Shown in pieces: positions 32,449 through 42,179 of a stretch of 50,678 nt of DNA (positions are counted from its first letter, which is position 1; the number at the start of each line of letters is the position of its first letter). The DNA lies in contig BFEA01000359.1 of assembly GCA_003427395.1 (NCBI GenBank), positions 1,298,754-1,349,431 of the forward strand, written 5' to 3'. Made by a program: the position numbers and the translations under genes. Below the pieces are notes generated by a model. That model saw nothing but the letters and a program-made list of their open reading frames with translations. It was not told the origin of the DNA and searched no databases. Origin of the DNA: Chara braunii (taxonomy: Eukaryota; Streptophyta; Charophyceae; Charales; Characeae).

Positions 32449-32484
32449 CATGGAAACAATTTCACTTTTAACGAAAACACCGTT
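32449..32484 (-). repeat. Right terminal inverted repeat
   Basis: Reverse-complemented, it begins AACGGTGTTTTCGTTAAAAG and then TGAAATTGTTT, matching the left end with an indel of about three bases after AACG. It is followed by AAAT (32485-32488), the right copy of the target duplication. Confidence 0.7.
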
Positions 32485-32498
32485 AAATCATTCATACA
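32485..32498 (-). pseudogene. pol: Fourteen-base sliver of Gypsy coding sequence between two insertions
   Basis: AAATCATTCATACA is the piece of the reverse transcriptase gene left between the right end of the 28-kb element and the small insertion. On the minus strand it supplies the M-N-D codons expected between the NAPTTSRRC and LFRSWLD stretches. Its presence proves two separate insertion events. Confidence 0.75.
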
Positions 32499-33075
32499 TT
32501 AGGATAAGCTTGATGTGTGTCAAATTTGGTATCATTTGGGTTATTAGAATTTGTGTTGTTAATCATCCTGAAAATCCTGAAATTTTGATGAAGTTGTTTT
32601 TTGGCAAAATTGCCTGAAAATGCACTTTTGAGTTNNNNNNNNNNNNNNNNNNNNNNNNNNNNNNNNNNNNNNNNNNNNNNNNNNNNNNNNNNNNNNNNNN
32701 NNNNNNNNNNNNNNNNNNNNNNNNNNNNNNNNNNNNNNNNNNNNNNNNNNNNNNNNNNNNNNNNNNNNNNNNNNNNNNNNNNNNNNNNNCTATAGATAGG
32801 TGTGAAGTTTGTTTGGGATGACCTTATAGTTTTCTTATAAATTGAGGTGAAAAATGGGCGGTCGGTTAACCTTTTCTCACAGGTCCACAAGTGGTTAACG
32901 GGGACCCCTACTTTTCGGCCCTGGGTAACGATGAATGATCCTGAAATTAGGGTTTCGGGGTCAATTTTTTTATTTTTTTATTTTTATTTTTTTTTGTCTG
33001 TATTTGTTTTAGGACAAGCTTGCTGTGTGTCAAATTTGGTGAGGTGAAAAATGGGGGTTCGGTTAACCTTTTCTC
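32499..33075. mobile_element. Small non-autonomous insertion with 7-bp target duplication
   Basis: It is flanked by TCATACA at 32492-32498 and 33076-33082. It starts TTAGGATAAGCTTG and ends GGTTAACCTTTTCTC. A block AAGCTTG-TGTGTGTCAAAT occurs at 32506 and 33015, and a block AGGTGAAAAATGGG, then TCGGTTAACCTTTTCTC at 32845-32879 and 33042-33075. In the second pair the two blocks are adjacent. It therefore consists of one longer unit (32499-32879), a spacer, and one internally deleted unit. There are no inverted ends and no coding content. Confidence 0.6.
32635..32789. other. Assembly gap (155 N)
   Basis: Unknown bases inside the small insertion; the true length is not given by the sequence. 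Single N bases also occur at 38556 (inside a CT tract) and 49577 (inside a G-rich tract). The open frames reported across the gap have no meaning. Confidence 0.99.
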
Positions 33076-33082
33076 TCATACA

Positions 33083-33622
33083 GCGCCGGGAAGTTGTTGG
33101 CGCATTGGTTAGTCCAAAGGGCATAACTATAAACTCATAGTGCCCGTACCTTGTCCGGAATGCTATCTTATACTGATCACCATGATGAACCTCTATCTGA
33201 TGATAGCCAGACTTCAAATCTATCTTTGAGAAATACTTGCACCCCTGCATTCGATCCAACAGGTCATTTATACGGGGTAGTGTTTTTACATTTTTCACTG
33301 TAATAACATTAAGACCCCTATAGTCTATACACATTCTGAACTCCCCCTCCTTCTTGGGAACAAAGAAAACAGGTGTTCCAAATGGAGACGAACTGGGCCT
33401 AATCCAACACTTCTCAAGGAGCTCGTCTAACTGCTTATGCAGCCCCTCTAACTCTTTTGGGAACATCCTGTAGATAGCTCCTTTAGGAGTCCTACTGCCA
33501 GGCTCTATCTCAATGCGGTGCTGGATTGGCCGCTGCACTACTCCTGTAGGCGGCTGAACTAAGTCTGTATACTTCTCCAGCAGATTGGCAATAGCAGGAT
33601 CTATGGGTTTTTCTTCTTTAGG
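33083..33622 (-). pseudogene. pol: Ty3/Gypsy reverse transcriptase N-terminal half
   Basis: It carries the fingers and palm of the enzyme: a [20 protein letters not shown] entry block, [50 protein letters not shown] (with the first catalytic Asp), [20 protein letters not shown] and APTTSRRC. It stops there because of the insertion. The next expected residues are the sliver at 32485-32498 and then 4511 downward. Its coding strand and order fit one element, 36263 to 2138, of about 5.5 kb without the insertions. Confidence 0.93.
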
Positions 33623-34138
33623 CTAAGTGACCGGCCTAACGTAGGCAACAAAAATATGTCCTTCCAAGTGTTCTTTCTTTACTAAGCGCGCGAATGCAGG
33701 AGCACTGAGGCAGCAATGTACCAGAGATTTATCTACTCCTGACACATGAAATAGACGAGCCGTCTTGACTTCGCCTGATGGACGAGGGAGCCTACACTCA
33801 TGCTCCTTCAGGTGGAGTGTGGCCCCTACTGCCACTCCCCAGTCCATTCCTAGGACCATATCGAAGGGAAGGTTATCTTATACGAGGAAAGTCAGAGAAT
33901 AAATAACTTTTTCCACCTTCCCGTCCTTCTCTAGGCGAAAGTACGTTTGGACTCCCTCTACGTAATCCCGGATTCGCATGGTGCGATTGTCCGCGAGGAT
34001 ACTGGCTACAGGGTCTTCTAACTTTTGGACTTTTAAGTTTAACCTCAGCTTCTGCAGCGTTTTCCTACTGATATAGCTGCGGGTGGCCCCACTGTCTATA
34101 AGGGCCCCTACTTTGCCTCTAAAAATTTCTACATCCAC
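33623..34138 (-). pseudogene. pol: Ty3/Gypsy aspartic protease
   Basis: A retropepsin-like protease: GALIDSGATRSYISRKTLQK has the catalytic D-S-G-A. The frame is broken by one stop near 33878 and goes on as DNLPFDMVLGMDWGVAV, which holds the second conserved block (ML/VLGMDW). It would cut the Gag-Pol polyprotein. It lies in the normal order between Gag and the reverse transcriptase. Confidence 0.88.
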
Positions 34139-34315
34139 TAAGACTAGCTGTGCTTGTGAGGGAAGTGCCTAGAGAGACTCTAACACAAGCAGTCTCTGGA
34201 CAGCTGTCTAGGCACCGACCAGCAACCTCTGCCGTAGACGCATGTGGTTTGGGAGTTTCTATGTGGTGCGCGCACTCTTCTCCACATGGTCTAGGGGTAA
34301 GGGCAGTTGCAACCC

Positions 34316-34993
34316 CTACCGGCGGTTGCCTTTTAGTGCATGTGTAGCAAATCGGACCTCTCTGTACTTAGGGCAGTATTTAATGATATGACCAGGATCA
34401 CCGCAATACATGCACTGATTCTGGTCGATCCTCCTCTGCCAGACTGTTTGTTTCGGGCCCAAATCCTCCCAAGGCCTGCCCTGTGGCAGACCAGGGTGCC
34501 ATCCACCTCTCCTGTAAGGTGACCAATTAAAAATGGAGCGGTTTTGCAGGGGACCTTGACCCCTACCTCCCGCTTGGCGGCCTCCTCTGCCACCAACCCC
34601 TTGATCGCCCTGTCCACGGCCGCTAGAAGCCTGGCCCCCGTGGCCCTGGCCTCCACCTCTTCCTTGCGGCCTCCCTCCAGCCGAGACAGTAGCATAAGTC
34701 CTCCCCTGAGTAACGCCACTATTTTCCTCTTCTAGGCCCCACTCTATCTGATCATATGGGATCTCCTCCACACCACCCTCATCTAATGTAAGGATCAGGT
34801 GATCCTTGCCCTTAACCTGACCCGAGATGGTACGACCCTTCCACTTTTTTCCCTTATCAAGGTCCTTGTGCCAGAAAGTGGAAACTGGCATGGACTGCAC
34901 TTCGAACGCTACCACTTCCCTACTCAAGGTATCGTAGGTCATGGTAGACTCCCTACTCTTTTCAAAGAAGTGCCCGCGCAAGGGCTTGGGCAT
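34316..34993 (-). pseudogene. gag: Gag C-terminal region: Gly/Arg/Gln-rich and zinc knuckle
   Basis: The reading frame holds a stretch starting MPKPLRGHFFEKSRES, then a long Gly-Gln-Arg-rich segment (GGGQGHGGQASSGRGQ), and a CCHC zinc knuckle, CMYCGDPGHIIKYC. This part binds the RNA genome in the particle. It is separated from the capsid part by a frameshift near 35000-35130. Confidence 0.88.
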
Positions 34994-35132
34994 GGCACCA
35001 TAAAACAGTTGGACCAGCTGGGTCTAAGTGACCCCGTGACCAGGGACAACTACCAATTCATCCATGACACCCTTAAGTGCCTTGGTGCTCCTCCACTAGC
35101 GGGAATAAATGATTTGCAGCTTGTCAGAGGCT

Positions 35133-35630
35133 CTAAAAACTTCGTGTGACATCTGCAAACCTCTCGCGCAGTAACTTAAAGAAGTCACTGAGTGGGGTGA
35201 TCAAGGAATAGGCAACCATATCATTCTCACACTTAGCAGTGCGACAGAGCGACCTAGCGAAACTAGCTGCCTCATCTTTGAGAGCGTGGAAGGCCATGAA
35301 GACTTGTTCCTCAGGGGCTATCTTTTGCAAATGCATGTAGGAGTTCACATTCGCCTCCCAATTGTCAAAGTTATCTTCCTTCTTTCCATTGTAAGAGTCA
35401 GGGAACTTTACCTTGACTGGCTCTCTACGGGGACACGCTTCCTCCTCCCTTGGGGCAGCAAGTTTTGCGCCTTCTATGGCGCCCGTGCAAAATCGCTCTG
35501 TGTTCTCTAGCCTCGCCATTACTTCTGAGCCCACGTGCATCATCATGTCACAAACGAACTCTCTGAATCCCAATTGGATTGATCGTAAGGTTTCATCCTG
35601 GCTCCTAGAAAACTGATACTGCTCGTCCAT
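35133..35630 (-). pseudogene. gag: Gag capsid-like (retrotransposon gag) domain
   Basis: The frame carries a retrotransposon Gag fold: KVKFPDSYNGKKEDNFDNWE, then YMHLQKIAPEEQVFMAFHAL, KDEAASFAR and LITPLSDFFKLLRERFAD. It follows the coiled-coil region and precedes the zinc-knuckle region. It builds the virus-like particle shell. Confidence 0.88.
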
Positions 35631-35794
35631 GCTCTGGCCAGGATCTCAATATTCCTCGACATCACCTCCATCTTCCCCTGTATGTCTGCTTACGCCTCCA
35701 TCTACACCCTTTGCTCTGTTATAGCCTCCAATTCTTTCGCAACTTTGCTCACCTCCTCCTTTCTCTTCTTCTTCTCCCTGGCTAAGCGCAACTT

Positions 35795-36263
35795 TCATTC
35801 CCACCTCTTCTCGTTTTCGATATTCTGGCCTTTTAAGGGGTCCTCCTTTGCCTCCCACTCTTTTACTACCGCCTCCTGTTCTTCCCTGGGAACATCTAAC
35901 ATGTCTTCCTCCTCTTCTCCTAGGGACAGATTGACGACCCACTTAGATATCTTCTTCTTCAACCACAGGTCCCCTTCTTTCTTCGTGCCACCGGACTCCG
36001 GTCTGTCCCTGAAACTCCTTCTGATTAGGGGAACTTCCTCTTCCGCCGCCTTCTTTTCTTCTTCTACTTCTTCCACTTTTGCGGCCTTCAACTTCTTTTC
36101 CTCCTTTTTTATCCTTTCCAACTCCTCCTCCAATTTCTTCTTTTTTCCGGCCTGCTCCTGCAACAAGGCCAACTTCTGGGCCTGCTTCACAACCTCCTTC
36201 TCTTTCTTGGCTTTCTGCTCGGCCAAGATCCTCGCAACTTCCTCCTCCTACTCCTTGGTGTAG
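35795..36263 (-). pseudogene. gag: Gag N-terminal coiled-coil region
   Basis: A Lys/Glu-rich coiled-coil segment: EKEVVKQAQKLALLQEQAGK, then KKLEEELERIKKEEKK, then EEEKKAAEEEVPLIRRSFR. The open frame starts near 36226, but similar composition runs to 36263. A frame change near 35795-35640 links it to the capsid frame. Such leading coiled coils are common in Gypsy Gag proteins. Frames on the other strand here (Ser/Phe-rich) are shadows. Confidence 0.7.
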
Positions 36264-36910
36264 GGCTTAGTACTAGTACCACCCCTCGTGTCTACTCTAC
36301 ACGTGAAGGTGTTCCAGAACCCCAACAGGAAGAGGAGACGCCAGAGGGTTCCCCAAAGGGAGAACCCCATGAGCAGACCGTACATCGGGTAGTCATCCAT
36401 GGTGGTTGGCGCACGACGAAGACTGTCCCACTCCTCACCACTTAGACCTACCCTCTAGACGGACTGACTAACTATCTAGGGACCACAAGACTTTAATGCC
36501 TCCTAAGGAGATCCCCCGTAACTCCTCAGGAATTATTTAACGTCGCAAACAGGACGACGTGATGAACAGGTCCACTAAGGACTTAGACAGCCTGTTGTGC
36601 AACCCACAACTCGGATTTTGGGCCTACCGTGCCACACCGAGCAGCCCGCCAGTCAGTACCGGTCCTTGGGAGGGTCTGTGTCCTCCGGGACAGTCGAGTC
36701 GTCAAACACGGCCTTTGGCCCAACTCAACCCGTATGGGTTTGGTCAACAAGGCTCTATCCTTCATACACGGAGTTCCTATCACCTGAACAGAAGAGACTC
36801 AAAGAAGAAAAAAGAGACAGACATACTCAACAAGTACCATGAGGTGAGTGCACATTTATACGGCGAGGGAACAGGATAAGGGCTTGACGAGATTATACCA
36901 ACCCCAGCTT

Positions 36911-37050
36911 CGTCAACTTCGTGGTCAGCAGCTCCTGTCAACGCCTTGGTCAACGCTTGGTCGACGTCGATCAAACCCTCGGTCAACACCCTAGTCAACC
37001 TTGGTCAATGTCAAAGTCAACTTCGGTCAACTTTTGGGTCAACGGTCAAC
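36911..37050 (-). promoter_or_regulatory. Cluster of eleven W-box-like cores
   Basis: GTCAA (TTGAC on the minus strand) occurs eleven times in 140 bp, mostly as GGTCAAC. TTGAC is the core of the W box bound by WRKY factors in green plants. On the minus strand these lie in the probable LTR, upstream of gag. Either a simple degenerate repeat or a real promoter array would look like this. Confidence 0.45.
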
Positions 37051-37300
37051 TTGGCTATGGCCGCCAACACCTTCTCTCTCTCCTTCCCACACTTCCCTTT
37101 CTCTCTTCACCCCCGACTATGTCTTCCTTCTTATTCGTCGTCCCTCCCTCCTCCTCTCTCAGCTATGGCTTCTTCTTCCTTACTCGTCTCTCCTCCCTCC
37201 TTCGCTTCACCTTCTCTTTCACTCCCCTCCGTGTCCGAGTTCCGCTGCTATGGCCGCTTTCTTCTTCTTTGGACTGCACAACAATCTTCTATCGCCCGTC

Positions 37301-37304
<4 letters not shown>

Positions 37305-37352
<48 letters not shown>
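37305..37352. repeat. (CT)n microsatellite
   Basis: About 48 bp of perfect CT repeat. Frames that cross it as SLSLSL are artefacts. Confidence 0.95.
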
Positions 37353-37361
<9 letters not shown>

Positions 37362-38410
37362 GTCTTCCGTGCAGGTACGCAGCGCCTCTCTCCTATGACG
37401 CAGCTATGGCGAACCTCCCTTTTCAACGGCGCGGCTCAACTATGGCGCCCGATGGTTGACAACGGCGGCAGCGCGTGGCGTAATGGGTACCAACTCCGAT
37501 ACAATGCAATCAAACTCGGTTTCTTCTTTACATCATACACATGAAAACAGATGGAGATTCACACTAGCGGCAAGCGCTCACTCAAAGTTCAGGGATATGG
37601 AAACCAAAAACACAGCTCAGATGAAAACTCGCTTCAATAGGCTATGGAGCAGCAGCGCCTGTACATCCTAACTCTCGTCACTGTGTCCAACACCTCTGTT
37701 CGCACGCACTCAACTGGGGATCACCAATATACTCCATGCGCACACACACTGTATCACGTACTCACACACACTAACAACACTACTAACTATCGCGGCTATG
37801 GCCGCTCGCTAACACTATCGCTAACCACTAACTTCTTCTTTGCCCACTTCGACCTCGGGCGACCTGCAGACCACCTCGTACAAGACGTGTAGCAGCGCTT
37901 CCGCATGGCTTCCGCGGTGAATGATGAACGACTGGGCGCTGCCTCTTGATTTATAATTTTGTAACTCGTTGGTCTGGCCCTTTCCACCAGGCCCATGGTG
38001 CACACAGTCCCTCATGGTACTTGCTTGACTGGACTGGGACCGACTGGACCGGTACCGTTGACTGCATGGGTTTGCACTGCCAACTCAATGCAGTCGCACT
38101 GCCGACGTAATGCAATTGGGCTCCCCACTTGTCCACTTGCCTCTGACTAAATGTGAGGCAACTTCGAAAGGCCACTTCCGAACCTTTCCGAAGTTTGTGG
38201 ACTTGGCCTTTCAAGTCTTGTAACAGCTACGACCTTGACCCTTCAGGACTGTAGCAACTACGACCTCGACCTTTCAAAATTCCTACAACTACGACCTCTG
38301 CAGAGCTGTGACTACTACTCGACAGACCTATAGATCGAACCCCTACCAACAACTGTCAAAACATAGGTTATGGGTTCAAACACTCATAGGGTCGACTCGA
38401 TACTGTACAC

Positions 38411-38478
38411 GGGTAGGGTAAGGTCTGGGGATCGAACTCTGGCCCCGCATCTGTGACTGCAAAAAAGGTGAAAACTGT
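38411..38478. repeat. 68-bp module, copy 2 (partner at 2028-2095)
   Basis: This copy differs from 2028-2095 at three positions. It lies upstream of gag on the minus strand, in the place expected for the start of the 5' LTR of the split Gypsy. Directly after it a CT tract begins. Confidence 0.6.
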
Positions 38479-38490
38479 CTTAATGGCTGG

Positions 38491-38491
<1 letters not shown>

Positions 38492-38555
<64 letters not shown>

Positions 38556-38580
38556 NCTCTCTCTCTCTCTCTCTCTCTCT

Positions 38581-38636
<56 letters not shown>

Positions 38637-38652
38637 CACACACACACACACA
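38492..38652. repeat. (CT)n-(CA)n compound microsatellite
   Basis: About 90 bp of CT (one N at 38556) followed by about 68 bp of CA. Its length in the assembly may be wrong. Confidence 0.95.
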
Positions 38653-38817
38653 CGCGCGGGCGTGTTTGTGTAGTAGTGTACATTTCAATGTTCTGGCGGA
38701 AGGTTCGTTCGATTTTGCTCATCCCATCGATGAGCGTGAGGCCAGCTGCGGGGTTGGAGACTTACTTGTTGGCTGGAGACTTACCTGTGTGCCGGTGCAT
38801 TGCTCGACCAATCGATG

Positions 38818-38822
<5 letters not shown>
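38653..38822 (+). repeat. Repeat of about 150 bp between microsatellites, copy 1
   Basis: GTGTGTAGTAGTGTACATTT, then GTTC, then TTCGATTTTGCTCATCCCAT, CGATGAGCGTGAGGCCAGCT, GCGGGGTTGGAGACTTAC, and CTCGACCAATCGATGGAAA. It matches 40074-40220 and 42033-42179. Copy 1 has an extra duplicated GGAGACTTAC segment. CA repeats lie on its left in all copies; CT or CA repeats lie on its right. Confidence 0.85.

Positions 38823-38860
<38 letters not shown>
38822..38860. repeat. (CA)n microsatellite
   Basis: About 38 bp of CA directly after the repeat of about 150 bp. Confidence 0.95.
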
Positions 38861-38862
<2 letters not shown>

Positions 38863-38934
38863 TTTATGTCTGTTTGTTTCCCTCTTGCTGTCTGTTCTTC
38901 CTCTAATTTTGTCTGAGTATTTTTTTGTTACCCA

Positions 38935-39505
38935 ACTGGGCACCCTTAAGTAGTGCCAAACAGTCGGTGGTTCCTCGTTTGGAGTGCCTACTGCACTCTT
39001 ATGGGGGTCGCTCAGTCCGGGATGCCTGTGTTGCCTGTTGGTGATGACGGATGTTCGTCGGATTGACTCCCTGGCTCAGTGGGTGGTGGGAACCAGCAGT
39101 CTGTGGGGTTCAATCATGATGTGAGTAGGTCACTATGTTGGATTTGTGAACGTCCTCAGTTGCGCTCCGCTGCTGTCCTGTTGCGTTTCCTGCTTGCTTC
39201 GCATGTGGTTCTTTGCAGGTTGATGTGTTTGTTGTGCGGTGTGGCCGTGTTGTTGGTGTTGCCTTACGCTTCGCTGCTCCGCTGCCGTGCTGCTCATCTG
39301 CTGCCCATGCCTTCCGTGTTTGCTTGCAGTCGTTTTTAGCATTGTGCAGTCGTGTTGCCTGTACTGTGTTGCCTGGTGCTCCACAGGGTTGCTGCCCGTT
39401 GCTATGTTCCACTTGGGGACAGTCTGCCTTCAACAAGGGTCAAAGGGTTCATGACCCAAACGATCAAATATGGGAATTCCGCAGATTGTCGAGGGTTTAG
39501 CCTCT
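38935..39505 (+). repeat. Duplicated segment with tRNA-like head, copy 1
   Basis: It matches 40505-41288: GAGCACCC or GGGCACCC, then TTAAG-AGTGCCAAACAGTC, then GTTCCTCGTTTGGAGTGCCT, CACTCTTATGGGGG, and a 3' block CAGTCGTTTTTAGCATTGTG to AGATTGTCGAGGG. At 39072-39083 TGGCTCAGTGGG fits the pol III A box. At 39107-39115 GGTTCAATC fits most of a B box, 35 bp downstream. That spacing is normal for tRNA-derived elements. The rest of the segment has no coding motif; hydrophobic frames in it are incidental. A tRNA-headed SINE or composite repeat is likely. Confidence 0.6.
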
Positions 39506-40067
39506 TGATGAGTCGGTGATCTTTCATCATCGGTTTTATTATTATTATTTTTTTTTAGTATTTGCCTTGTTTATACTTGTATTTTTTTCGGGTGTTGTTT
39601 TCGCATTGTCGTTGTTTGTCATGCTGTTGTTTCCCTCGCTGCCTTACGCTGTTTTGCTTGCCCATTCATCTACCCCATGCCTTTCACCCAATGTGCTTTG
39701 TTGTTTTGTGTTGTTTGCCTGCCCACCCGCCCCCCCCCATGCCCTCCAGCCTATGTGCTTTAATACCTTGTGCTGCTTGTCTGGCGCCATGCTGTCTGTC
39801 TGCCCACCAGCCTCCCTCATGCCTTCCAACCCATGTCTTTTGCTTCACTGTTGGTTGTGCCTTGTTGTTTTGTCGAGCTACCGTCTTGTTTTGTCGAGCT
39901 ACCGTCTGCCTAAATGACATACCTGGGTAAATAGAGGATCTAGCTTGTGAATGTATGAGGGCATTAGGGATAGTGGTGAAGTGTATCATGTGTTGTGACG
40001 GTAGGTGAGTGCATGTTTATCATGTGCTGAGGCCACCATAATATGTGCTTACACACATCATCATCAC
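39506..40067. other. T-rich spacer, no gene
   Basis: T-rich and C-rich low-complexity DNA (run of ten C near 39730). Related low-complexity DNA follows copy 2 (41290-41680). No protein family is recognised in the open frames. Confidence 0.5.
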
Positions 40068-40073
40068 ACACAC

Positions 40074-40394
<321 letters not shown>

Positions 40395-40432
40395 CTGTCT
40401 CTTATACACATCTAGATGTGTATAAGAGACAG
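40395..40432. other. Nextera mate-pair junction adapter (library artefact)
   Basis: The 19-base Tn5 mosaic end CTGTCTCTTATACACATCT (40395-40413) is followed at once by its exact reverse complement (40414-40432). This 38-bp inverted repeat is the circularisation junction of Nextera mate-pair libraries and is not genomic. Translated it gives the known contaminant string SYTHLDVYKRQ. The bases on its two sides may not be neighbours in the genome. Confidence 0.98.
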
Positions 40433-40504
40433 CACACATACACACACGTAGTTAGTTTGATGTTTGTTGGTCATTCTTCTGTTGTTTGTCCTCCCCCGAT
40501 GTGT

Positions 40505-41288
40505 GTCCAATTGAGCACCCTTAAGAAGTGCCAAACAGTCGGTTGTTCCTCGTTTGGAGTGCCTATTGCACTCTTATGGGGGCCGCTCGGTTCGGGTTGT
40601 TTGCGTTGCCTATAGGTGATGACAGATGTTCGTGGAGTGACTCCCTGGCTCAGTGGGTGGAGGGAACCAACAGTCTGTGGGATTCAATCGTGATGTGAGT
40701 AGGTCATGTGCTGCTTTGCTCCGTGTTGGATGTGTGGACTGCCTCGTCTACGCTCTGTCGGTGCCTTGCTGCCCGTCCCGTTGGCATCGCATGCGGTTCT
40801 CTGCAAATTGTTGTGTTCGATGTGCGGTGTGGCCGTCTTGTTGGTGTTGCCATGCGCTTCGCTTCTCCACTGTCGTGTTGCTCATCCGCTGGCCGTGCCT
40901 TCCACGTTTGTCGCTGGTGTGCCTTGTAGGTTGGTTGCCTTGCTGCTGGTGCCTTGTGCTCCGCTCCATGGTTGTCGGGCTGCTGGTCTGCTCACCCTGT
41001 CGTCCCCTGCAGTGCTGTTGCCTTGCTTGTATTGTCTTGTGCTTCAGTACATGGTTGCCATGCTGCATGCCCTGCGTGCCATGTCATTCCTTGCAGTCGT
41101 TTTTGGCGTTGTGCAGCCGTGTTGCCTCTACTGTGTTGCCTGGTGCTCCACAGGGTTGCTGCCCGCTGCTTTGTTCCACTTGGAGACAGTCTGCCTTCAA
41201 CAAGGGTCAGAGGGTTCATGACCCGAACCCTCAAATACGAGGATTCAACAGATTGTCGAGGGCTCAGCCGCCTGATGAGTCGGTGTAA
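40505..41288 (+). repeat. Duplicated segment with tRNA-like head, copy 2
   Basis: Matches 38935-39505 with an extra stretch of about 210 bp in the middle. The A-box-like TGGCTCAGTGGG is at 40646-40657 and a B-box-like GATTCAATC at 40681-40689. Its 3' block (about 41090-41270) matches 39330-39490. Confidence 0.6.
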
Positions 41289-41993
41289 CTCCGACTAAAC
41301 AATCTTGTTATCATCAATTTTTATTTTTTTCGGTCTTCCGTTTTTTTTAGACTTGTATGTTTTTGGTTTGCCTATTTCTTGTTCTTGCGTCGTCTGCCCT
41401 CCTGCTTCCTTTGTGCCTTCCAACCTCCTCTGTGTCTTCCAGCTTTACTCTTTGTTGCCGCAGGTCATCGTATGCCTTGCTGTCCTATGTCGTTGTGTGT
41501 CCACGGACCTTTCCCCCGTGCCCCCCATCCCTTGCTCTTCGTTGTTGCTTTGTGTCACATGCCTTTTCTTTCGCCGTTTTGATCTGCCTTCCCCTAGTAC
41601 TTGCTCTATACTGTTTGTTTGCCCGCACGCCTCCCCCTTTCCCCCCCAACCTGTGTGACATGATGTCTTTATTTGCCTTGTTGTTCGTTGTATGCGCTGT
41701 TGCTGGGTGTCAGTTGCTTTGTCCTATTCGACTTCTGTTTATGGCTCATGGCTTAGTGCCCTCGGGCTCTAGTCCTTGTGTCTTCGTAGGGTTGGTGAAT
41801 GATAGAGGCTGCTATATGCCATGATCACGGTACAAGGGGTAATAAGGACCCAGTGGTGTTCAGATGCTCAAACGGTCCCGGCGTGGGTGATGCAATGGCT
41901 TGTTGTATGGGTCTTTCTAAAATGGTGTGAAAAGCTCCACATAACCTGAACGCAACTCGCCACGATTCGCGTCGTGGTACCGTTATGGTTAGT

Positions 41994-41996
<3 letters not shown>
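41289..41996. other. Spacer, no gene
   Basis: C/T-rich low-complexity DNA resembling 39506-39960, then unique sequence from about 41700. Nothing is recognised. Confidence 0.45.
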
Positions 41997-42034
<38 letters not shown>

Positions 42035-42179
42035 GCGTGTGTAGTAGTGTACATTTCGATGTTCTAGGGAAAGATTCATTTGATTTTGCTCATCCTATTG
42101 AGGGAAGTAGTGTGAGGCCAGTCGCGGGGTTGGAGACTTACCTGTTGGCCGGTGCGTTGGTCGACCAATCGATGGAAAT
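41997..42179 (+). repeat. (CA)n and repeat of about 150 bp, copy 3
   Basis: A CA tract (41997-42032) leads into the third copy of the repeat found at 38653 and 40074. A short CT stretch follows. Confidence 0.85.

Larger units (their letters stand above)
4512..32484. mobile_element. Giant (about 28 kb) TIR element nested in the Gypsy reverse transcriptase
   Basis: The left end reads AACGATTTCGTTAAGAATGA. The right end, reverse-complemented, reads AACGGTGTTTTCGTTAAAAG. After AACG and a short indel the two align as TTTCGTTAA, then TGAAAT and GTTT, over about 30 bp. Both ends are flanked by AAAT, and excising the element restores the Gypsy reading frame. Cargo: a DUF7869-like gene on the minus strand near the left end, palindrome arrays, promoter-like cassettes and an unknown ORF in the middle, and on the right a plus-strand polyprotein and a C48 peptidase. 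It holds a further insertion (15847-23323). Without that insertion it would be about 20.5 kb. I see no Polinton polymerase B or capsid and no CACTA, hAT or MULE signature. All genes are broken. Confidence 0.75.
36264..38410 (-). other. Leader and probable 5' LTR of the split Gypsy
   Basis: This lies where the 5' leader and 5' LTR of the minus-strand element should be. No protein-like frame is seen. It contains a GTCAA-rich cluster and a (CT)n tract (37305-37352). The clear LTR boundary is lost; the only terminal sequence shared with the other end is the 68-bp module (38411-38478). The minus strand near 36883-36895 (TTGGTATAATCTC) vaguely resembles an initiator-Met tRNA primer site (TGGTATCAGAGC), but the match is poor. 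Confidence 0.4.

Noticed and set aside
4512-32484. Polinton/Maverick identity for the giant element
   Set aside because: A C48-type peptidase is present, but no polymerase B, packaging ATPase, capsid or retroviral-type integrase was seen inside it, and the duplication is 4 bp rather than 6.
4512-32484. CACTA, hAT or Mutator identity for the giant element
   Set aside because: The ends are not CACTA-like, the duplication is neither 3, 8 nor 9 bp, and no matching transposase motif is visible. The C48 peptidase alone is not diagnostic.
35682-36263. Plus-strand Ser/Phe-rich frame
   Set aside because: It is the antisense of the coiled-coil Gag region on the minus strand.
38453-38953. SLSLSL / THTHTH / VCVCVC frames
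   Set aside because: They are translations of CT and CA microsatellites. The same holds at 37001-37544, 40043-40615 and 46915-47406.
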